Origin: Chitinophaga rhizophila | GTDB taxonomy: Bacteria > Bacteroidota > Bacteroidia > Chitinophagales > Chitinophagaceae | Length of the DNA stretch: 64,000 nucleotides | NCBI RefSeq assembly: GCF_019492185.1 | Contig: NZ_JAICCF010000001.1 | Location: 558,001-622,000, forward strand | Reading direction: 5' to 3' | Part shown: positions 55,630 to 61,949 of the stretch, piece after piece | Layout: the number at the start of each line of letters is the position of its first letter | Position numbering within the stretch: the first letter of the stretch is position 1 | Program-made: the position numbers and the translations under genes | The notes under the pieces: model-generated | Databases searched by the model: none | Told to the model about the DNA's origin: nothing | Seen by the model: only the letters and a program-made list of their open reading frames with translations

Positions 55630-57084
55630 ATGAAAATCGGATTACTGGAATTTAATGAATCTATCTGGCCCAGTCTGGAAAGAACAAAAGCTTTTTACCT
55701 CGATGCCCTTACAAAAAGGTTTGATACCTGTATGACCAGTATCAACAGTAATGGCGAAGTAGATAACACTCCGAATGCAATTGTCAACTTTATGGGTAAT
55801 GCAGGTTGGGAACTAAAAACACATCCTGACTGCCCACTGATCTTTGGTATTCATGGAGGCACAATTCTTAATCAGAACTTCCTGAGAGCACACCTTGAAA
55901 AGCTACGGCCTTCAGATATGCTGATTGTGAATTGTCAGTCAGACGTTGATATACTGCAGAATATGTTTGCTGATAACGCCCCTGTACTTTGTCACCTGCC
56001 TTTACCCGTAGATGATACCTGTTTCAGGCCTATGCCCAAAGAAAAAGTAAGGAAGCAGATGGGTATACAGGAAGATGATATTGTTGTTGGGTTTGTCAGC
56101 AGGCTGTTGCCACAGAAAAACCTGCACCGCTTTCTGGACATACTGTCTGAACTGAAAGCGCAGCTGCATCCGCGTAAGGTAAAAGGCATTATCATCGGTA
56201 AATACTGGATTGACTATCCGGTGCTGAATTATCAAACCGGTAATTATCCCGCCTACATACAACAAATGATCAGTGACCGTGGATTGAAAAGTGACATCCT
56301 TTATTTCCCTGCTAACCTGTCAAATAATGACCTTGCTACCTGTTATAATGCGATGGACCTGTTTATACATCCGACAAACTCTATTGATGAGAATTTCGGA
56401 TACGCACCTGTAGAGGCAATGGCCTGCGGTACTCCGGTGCTTGGTGCTGCTTATGGTGGATTGAAAGATACTGTCCTCTCCGGTAGAACGGGCTTCCTGA
56501 TGCCTACATGGATAACTGACGCAGGTATCAGAATGGACACTCATACAGCTATACAGTTTGCTGTAAAACTATTAAAAAATAAAGGTTTACAAACAGAGAT
56601 GTCTGCAGCAGCACTAAGCCATGCGGGCAATTATCGTAAGGAAGTTTGTGCAAACATTCTTTGCAATGCAGTATCTCAAGCGGTAGAGAGTTATAAGCTT
56701 GCGAAGCTACAGGCAAACACCCGGCTTTCACCAATACCTGCTATGACCAGCAGAGACGAATATCTCCCTGAGATAGACGTACCATGGAAATACTACAAAG
56801 AACAGATTAGGTATTATGTGAGTAATCAGCAAGTCAGTATTGATGAAGACATGTTGGTATACACTGCTGTTCCGCTTATACAGCTTTCTGCCACCAGCAT
56901 ACAACTGGATGATCCGGCATGGCCGGCAGTCTATGAGACAAATGAAGTTACCCAACATATTATCTCTTACTGCAAGACCCCTGTAAAAATCAAAACACTG
57001 ATCAATAACTGTAATACGGATCTTTCACAGATAGCGGCCCTGATCGATGCAGGACTACTTAGTTACAGTTATGAAAAAGAATAA
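55630..57084 (+). CDS. GT4-type glycosyltransferase with PqqD-like C-terminal domain
   Basis: A 484-residue protein. Residues 1 to about 375 are a GT-B glycosyltransferase of family 4. VVGFVSRLLPQKNLHRFLDIL marks the start of the nucleotide-binding half, and IDENFGYAPVEAMACGTPVLG is the E-x7-E sugar-nucleotide motif. After a linker, residues about 410-484 have the pattern of a PqqD/RRE winged helix: IQLDDP (424-429), VTQHIISYC, VKIKTLINNC and a closing LIDAGLLSYS. RRE domains bind RiPP leader peptides. If correct, the enzyme would be tethered to the leader of the precursor at 59580-59747. It is followed 2 bases later by the GT2 gene. Confidence 0.85.
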   Translation: MKIGLLEFNESIWPSLERTKAFYLDALTKRFDTCMTSINSNGEVDNTPNAIVNFMGNAGWELKTHPDCPLIFGIHGGTILNQNFLRAHLEKLRPSDMLIVNCQSDVDILQNMFADNAPVLCHLPLPVDDTCFRPMPKEKVRKQMGIQEDDIVVGFVSRLLPQKNLHRFLDILSELKAQLHPRKVKGIIIGKYWIDYPVLNYQTGNYPAYIQQMISDRGLKSDILYFPANLSNNDLATCYNAMDLFIHPTNSIDENFGYAPVEAMACGTPVLGAAYGGLKDTVLSGRTGFLMPTWITDAGIRMDTHTAIQFAVKLLKNKGLQTEMSAAALSHAGNYRKEVCANILCNAVSQAVESYKLAKLQANTRLSPIPAMTSRDEYLPEIDVPWKYYKEQIRYYVSNQQVSIDEDMLVYTAVPLIQLSATSIQLDDPAWPAVYETNEVTQHIISYCKTPVKIKTLINNCNTDLSQIAALIDAGLLSYSYEKE

Positions 57085-57086
57085 GA

Positions 57087-57869
57087 ATGCCTTCATTTTC
57101 CATTATTATACCCTGGTGTAATCGCAAAGAGTTATCAGTCACACTTGAGAAAAACCTGCCGCTGTTTGAAAAGCATGCCGCAGAAGTAATTATCAGTAAT
57201 ATAGGTGGCAATACTGAATTGTTGCAGGAAATACTGCAACCTTTCTCCTACCCTTTTAAGGTAGTTCAGCGTACCGATATCGCTGTATTTAACAAATGCC
57301 TTGCACTGAATATGGGAGTATCGGTTGCTGGTGGAGAGTACCTGTTTCTGCTGGATACAGATATTATGCTAGAGGAAGATTTGCTGTCAGCAGCAGCAGT
57401 TTTACTTGAGACCGACTGTTTCGTTACCATCGGAAAAGTGTATGAATCGGAGAAAAGCACTGCCGGAGGTAAAAGCTTCATTGCTGAACTGGCCTATTTT
57501 ATAGAGATCAAAGATATACATGATAACAGCGCTGTGATAGAAACCAGCAGGCATTATATTAATGAAAAAGGCAGAAGTGCCCCGGGACTTGTCTTACTGC
57601 GTAAAGCACATTTTCTGGCAGTGAATGGTATGAACACTGCTTTATCCGGTTGGGGATGGGAAGATAATGATCTGTTATGCAGGCTGCAGCTTAAACTATC
57701 ACTTAAATGGAAAAAGAGCGGCAGCGCTATTCACCTGACGCACACAGATCAACAGCGTGTTATTAATAACAATTCACGGAAAGCCAGTGAGGCAGCCAAC
57801 TATGCAAAATGCCTGGATAATTACAGTCAGGGTAATTACACAGGCACTTACAAAGAAGATATTCAATAG
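57087..57869 (+). CDS. GT2-type glycosyltransferase
   Basis: A 260-residue GT-A enzyme. The N-terminus FSIIIPWCNRKELSV starts the fold, DTD (D90-D92, FLLDTDIMLEEDL) is the metal-binding DxD and SGWGWEDNDLLCRLQ is the acceptor-side motif of GT7/galactosyltransferase-like C-termini. There is no membrane helix. Sublancin-type glycocins are also glycosylated by GT2 enzymes, on cysteine sulfur. Whether this one acts on a peptide cannot be seen. It is 2 bases from the GT4 gene and convergent with the 542-residue unknown protein (5-base gap). Confidence 0.88.
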   Translation: MPSFSIIIPWCNRKELSVTLEKNLPLFEKHAAEVIISNIGGNTELLQEILQPFSYPFKVVQRTDIAVFNKCLALNMGVSVAGGEYLFLLDTDIMLEEDLLSAAAVLLETDCFVTIGKVYESEKSTAGGKSFIAELAYFIEIKDIHDNSAVIETSRHYINEKGRSAPGLVLLRKAHFLAVNGMNTALSGWGWEDNDLLCRLQLKLSLKWKKSGSAIHLTHTDQQRVINNNSRKASEAANYAKCLDNYSQGNYTGTYKEDIQ

Positions 57870-57874
57870 TATAT

Positions 57875-59503
57875 TTACTGACTAATCCTTAAATGGCTGG
57901 CTATAGGATCAAACTTATCGAAAGTTCTGGTGATCAGCTGCTCCATAGCATCGGCAATCTGAGGTTCAGGCAGGTTGTCGTCAAAAAGTACACGTAAGCG
58001 TCCTTTGTTTTTATACCACTTAGGATCCCACTCTACCGCTCTCTCGGGAAACAGGTGTTGTACACTTTCCGCGACATGCGCTACTGCATTTGTCATTTCT
58101 TTTACCGTATCGCTTTCGATATGAATCTCTAAACCTATTTTATCTCCGTAGTCCAGGAACTCATAATGAAAAGATCGTGGCCAGGATGGAGGACCTATAC
58201 GCCTGAAATGCTTAAACCGGCCTCTTGGTTCAAGAGAGCGCCTGGCTTGCTGACTGTAATGTTCCAGTACCGTACTAAAACGCTCACGCTCCTGGTTTAC
58301 AGGGCTGGAAAGCTTGAATACTGCTTTCTCTATAGCAGATAACGCTACAGCATCAGCAGGGTTTGTTCTGAAGGGTGTAAGTGCATCCAGGTTGGTAGTA
58401 TATGCAGTAAGGTCTACCGCTACAGTGGTGTTGCTATTCGCTGCATCGTTTACCGCATCTAATAGGCTGACACCTCGTCTGTAATGACCAAAATGCAGGA
58501 AACAATCTTCAAAAAACAGGTATGGCAGGTAGCGGGGAATGATTTCATTGAGCGTATTAACAGCAAGATTGAGTGCGTTGATATGCTCACGTTTTATTTT
58601 ATATCCTGCTTTTGTTGCAAGTGCTGCCAACTCTGCCAGGTGACCAATATAAAATGCATTGTTCTCAAGAAAATCTGCAATCTTCAGTTCATTCCTCACT
58701 TCCTTAAGCAGGGAATCAGCCGGAGGTGTGATCTTCTCGTCCAAAGCATTCTTTGCCTCAACCACGGCAATACATAAGAGAAACAGTATATCTAGTTGGC
58801 CGTTAAGAAATACCTCAGCTATTGGCTTATAATGAGCAAATTCTGGCACATTAGCACTGATGGTACAAAGTCCTTCAGTTAAATGTACCTTTCTGCATAC
58901 TTCAAAAGTTCCGAATTTATGTGCATGTACTGCTTTCTCCATTAACTCGCGCAGATTATATGCAGTATTCTCTATTATAAATGGAGGAGTATTGCTATCT
59001 GCATCAATGAATGACAATGCATACAGTAAATGCCCAAGCTCTTGTCCCTGATCCTGTTTGATATTGATGTAGCGACTGTTACGTGCAAGTTCTTTTACAG
59101 TAGCACCGGCACCAGCTATTTCTTTGTCAGGACTAACACCTGCCATAATAACATAGGCAAAGGTCTGCCAAGGATGAAAATCTCCTTCAGGTTCGCACTG
59201 TAAGATAAATGGTGCATCAGATTCGTTACGGTGAATAAAGGGAAGCAGTTCATTTATTATTTCCTTTCCTTTATATGTTACATTACCCCATCCATTCATG
59301 ATATGACAAAGGTAGGGCAGGCCATCCCGTTCAATAATCTCAGGAATGTGATGTGCCATAACCTCTGCAAGCCTGGAAACGATCAATGTATTTTGTGCTG
59401 AATTAAGCGATACATCTTCTGTAGTTAGCCTGGTCTTAAGGTCTGTGAATGCTTGTTCTAAACGGGGAGAAAGAGAAAAGGGCCACCAACGGGTAGTATT
59501 CAT
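57875..59503 (-). CDS. Unknown 542-residue protein next to the RiPP precursor
   Basis: No family is recognised. It is a soluble protein without signal peptide or radical SAM, YcaO, LanB/LanM or ATP-grasp motifs. Residues 1 to about 385 look mainly alpha-helical, with a notable EGDFHPWQTFAYVIMAGV segment near residue 110. The C-terminal part (about 430-542) has an alternating pattern, SFHYEFLDYGDKIGLEIHIE ... VEWDPKWYKNKGRLRVLF, weakly like DUF4268-type nuclease-associated domains. It follows the precursor gene on the same strand after a hairpin. A role as modifying enzyme, immunity protein or precursor-binding partner is possible. Confidence 0.72.
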   Translation of the reverse strand: MNTTRWWPFSLSPRLEQAFTDLKTRLTTEDVSLNSAQNTLIVSRLAEVMAHHIPEIIERDGLPYLCHIMNGWGNVTYKGKEIINELLPFIHRNESDAPFILQCEPEGDFHPWQTFAYVIMAGVSPDKEIAGAGATVKELARNSRYINIKQDQGQELGHLLYALSFIDADSNTPPFIIENTAYNLRELMEKAVHAHKFGTFEVCRKVHLTEGLCTISANVPEFAHYKPIAEVFLNGQLDILFLLCIAVVEAKNALDEKITPPADSLLKEVRNELKIADFLENNAFYIGHLAELAALATKAGYKIKREHINALNLAVNTLNEIIPRYLPYLFFEDCFLHFGHYRRGVSLLDAVNDAANSNTTVAVDLTAYTTNLDALTPFRTNPADAVALSAIEKAVFKLSSPVNQERERFSTVLEHYSQQARRSLEPRGRFKHFRRIGPPSWPRSFHYEFLDYGDKIGLEIHIESDTVKEMTNAVAHVAESVQHLFPERAVEWDPKWYKNKGRLRVLFDDNLPEPQIADAMEQLITRTFDKFDPIASHLRISQ

Positions 59504-59533
59504 GGGTTAAATGTGTAAATACAGGAACAATAA

Positions 59534-59567
59534 GGAAGGGGATATCCATGGAAGGATCTCCCCTTCC
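59534..59567 (-). terminator. Hairpin between precursor gene and downstream gene
   Basis: GGAAGGGGA (59534-59542) pairs perfectly with TCCCCTTCC (59559-59567). Lying 13 bases after the peptide gene and 31 before the next start, and lacking a T-run, it would act as a leaky terminator or RNA stabiliser, giving more precursor than downstream product. Confidence 0.6.
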
Positions 59568-59579
59568 AAAAATGTACTA

Positions 59580-59747
59580 CTATTGCAGTATTTCGTGCTC
59601 AGAACCACAACAGCCCTGTGTACAGCAACCTCTTAACAATTCCAGTTCTGAAAAAGATGTCAGATCTGAAAGTTTAGCAAATAAAGCTGAGGGTGCTTCC
59701 ATTTCAAGTTCCGCTGTGTCAGTGTTGGAAAACTGGTTCGGGTTCAT
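59580..59747 (-). CDS. Cys-rich RiPP precursor peptide (55 residues)
   Basis: The frame from ATG 59747 encodes 55 residues. The first 40 are acidic and helical-looking and end FAKLSDLTSFSELELLRG, which is like the leaders of Bacteroidota natural-product precursors with the usual GG replaced by RG. The predicted core is the last 15 residues, CCTQGCCGSEHEILQ, with four cysteines in a CC-x3-CC pattern. The gene is flanked by an ABC exporter upstream and an unknown protein downstream on the same strand, with glycosyltransferases and a methyltransferase opposite. Precursor identity is inferred from size, layout and neighbours. It could instead be a small metal-binding protein. Confidence 0.78.
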   Translation of the reverse strand: MNPNQFSNTDTAELEMEAPSALFAKLSDLTSFSELELLRGCCTQGCCGSEHEILQ

Positions 59748-59841
59748 AACATTACAATTAGGGTTATAAAATCTCTGATGTCATATCTAAGATAACAAAA
59801 TCCTCTTAAACTTAAACATATTATTGTCTGAAAAAATAGTT

Positions 59842-61560
59842 TTATTGTTTGGTAATATAATGATGAGACAATCCATCCACTACAAATGCATTCGGAGGAC
59901 CTTCCTGCACTACAACACCGTTCTCAATATTATATACATAGTCTACATAACGCAATGTTTGCAGCCTGTGTGTAATGATAATAATTATCGCATCCTGATG
60001 ATGTTTTCTGACGCTTTCTATGATCTGCTGTTCTAATTTTACATCCAATGAAGCGGTAGCTTCGTCGAAGATAATGACGTTTGCCTTCTTTAAAAATGCT
60101 CTCGCAATAGATATACGCTGCTTCTGACCGTCAGACAGTGAAGTAGCAGATTCGTTAATATTCGTATTATAGCCATCAGGCAGGTTGCCTACAAACTCTG
60201 ACAACCCGGCAGCAGCTGCTGCCTTTAATACTTCCTGGTCTGATGCCTGGAAACTACCATATCTGATATTTTCCATAATAGATATGCTGAATAACTGGTT
60301 CTCTTTTTCTATAAGCCCCAGTGAATGCTGCCAGTCAGATAGATATGATAAAGGAACTTCTTCGTCCAGTAATATCTCGCCTGCTGTAGGCTGAATAAAG
60401 TCACATAGCAAACCGGAAAGTGTACTCTTACCCGAACCACTGGGTCCTATAATCGCATAAATATTTCCTCTGTCAAACCGCATGTTAACCTCCTCCAATA
60501 TCTTAGCTTCTTCTATAGAAAAGGATACATTCCTGAAGGTGATACTGCTGAAAGCAGGTGTCTTAACAGCACTTTGTTTGCCAGGTTGTTCCTCCGGAAG
60601 ATACCTGCTTACACGCTCCATAGATACCAACGCTTTGGTAAATTTGTTGTAGCTGTTCATGATATTCATGGAAGGCGTATATAACCTGTTCAGATATTGT
60701 ATGAATGCAATCAGCGAACCAATAGTTAATGCACCTTCAAATACCGCCTTACCTCCATACATCAGTACTACCACAGGACCTACTGCAATGAGAAACACAG
60801 TGATGTTAGTGTTCAGTGAACTTAGCACCGCATTACGGGTGTTGATCTGGATATCCTTTTGCTGTAGTGCCGCCAGATTATCCTGCTCAAACCGGGTAGC
60901 GTTATAACTACGCACTACCCTGATGTTCCTGATCTTCTCCAGCACAAAGTTATTCAGTCGCTCCTGCAATTCCTGAATATCCCTGAAGTTCGACTGCAAA
61001 TGCGGAGTAAACTTTCTTATACTGAATATTACCGCCGGCAATATAACCAGGCTGATTGCCGTCAGCTTCAGATTAAGTATCGCTAACATGATCATTATCC
61101 CTATCACAGTCAGCAGGTCCAGTGTAAATGTCAACGCAAAAGATGATACAGACACCTGGATATTCTGTACATCATTCATCACTGTAAATAGCAGATCCCC
61201 TGGCTTTACCTCCCGGAAAAACAGTATCGGACGGTTAAAAATAGCATTGAGCACATCCGTACGTATAGCTGCAATCACCCGCTGACTTATCCTGGAATAC
61301 AGCAGATCTGTACAGAGCGAACAGATAATACGCACAAGATAGATTACCACCAGTATCACCAGTATAGTAATCAGCTGCGAATAATTGCCCTTCGGAAAGA
61401 TGTCGTCAATGATAATCTTCAGTATATAAGGTGTCGCAAGTGAACCCGCACTGGCCACCAGCATCATCAGTAACAAGAGTATTTCTGCTCCAATATGCGG
61501 ACGCAAGTATCGTATAAACCGCTTTACGTAGGCAGGGTCAGGCTTCCGGGTTTCCATCAA
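59842..61560 (-). CDS. ABC exporter (fused membrane and ATPase domains), no peptidase domain
   Basis: A 572-residue half-transporter. Residues about 20-310 are the six-helix ABC membrane domain (IGAEILLLLMMLVASAGSLA and following). The ATPase domain contains Walker A GPSGSGKSTLSG, the signature SLSDGQKQRISIARAF (LSDGQ rather than LSGGQ) and Walker B NVIIFDEATASLD. The protein starts METRKPDPAYVKRF without the C39 peptidase domain that processes GG leaders, so leader removal needs another enzyme. Its stop lies 94 bases before the start of the precursor gene on the same strand, and export of the modified peptide is the likely role. Confidence 0.92.
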   Translation of the reverse strand: MMETRKPDPAYVKRFIRYLRPHIGAEILLLLMMLVASAGSLATPYILKIIIDDIFPKGNYSQLITILVILVVIYLVRIICSLCTDLLYSRISQRVIAAIRTDVLNAIFNRPILFFREVKPGDLLFTVMNDVQNIQVSVSSFALTFTLDLLTVIGIMIMLAILNLKLTAISLVILPAVIFSIRKFTPHLQSNFRDIQELQERLNNFVLEKIRNIRVVRSYNATRFEQDNLAALQQKDIQINTRNAVLSSLNTNITVFLIAVGPVVVLMYGGKAVFEGALTIGSLIAFIQYLNRLYTPSMNIMNSYNKFTKALVSMERVSRYLPEEQPGKQSAVKTPAFSSITFRNVSFSIEEAKILEEVNMRFDRGNIYAIIGPSGSGKSTLSGLLCDFIQPTAGEILLDEEVPLSYLSDWQHSLGLIEKENQLFSISIMENIRYGSFQASDQEVLKAAAAAGLSEFVGNLPDGYNTNINESATSLSDGQKQRISIARAFLKKANVIIFDEATASLDVKLEQQIIESVRKHHQDAIIIIITHRLQTLRYVDYVYNIENGVVVQEGPPNAFVVDGLSHHYITKQ

Positions 61561-61949
61561 TGTTATTTATGTTGTGATCCTGGTTATTTTAGGTTGCAAA
61601 CAAACCGGGTATTTGATTACTGTAATATAAAGATATTAATTGCAGCGGGAAAGTAAAAGACCGAAATTCTTTACCAATACTACGGCAATAACTTGCCGCC
61701 GGATCATACGGGACGAGATTAGTAGTATATAAAAGGCCACCTGAACGCCATTCTATGTAGCTCTTAAAGCCCACAAGCCAGAAATATTCAACATATTCAA
61801 AATGTATTATCACATTGATATACAACAACTCCCTAATCTCTTATTCATCCACGCCTAAACTTTTCCCTTTTGCGTAAATCAATTTCCCGAATCCTCAAAT
61901 GATAATAGGGCTGACTAGCGGACTTTTGCGCAAATTACACCCGATCAAC
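61561..61949. other. Divergent intergenic region
   Basis: No supported gene. The stretch separates the ABC exporter and the TonB-dependent receptor, which are divergent, and must hold the promoters of both. A 79-codon minus-strand frame (61589-61828) resembles nothing known and has no visible ribosome site. Confidence 0.4.

Noticed and set aside
59548..59769. Plus-strand frame over the precursor with a Cys-rich start (CSISCSEPQQPC)
   Set aside because: It lies exactly opposite the minus-strand peptide gene, whose direction matches its neighbours and whose leader/core layout is far better. The cysteines on this strand are a by-product of the other.
61589..61828. Minus-strand 79-codon frame upstream of the ABC exporter
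   Set aside because: No homology, no ribosome site and aromatic-rich composition of a random AT-rich frame. The stretch is needed for divergent promoters.
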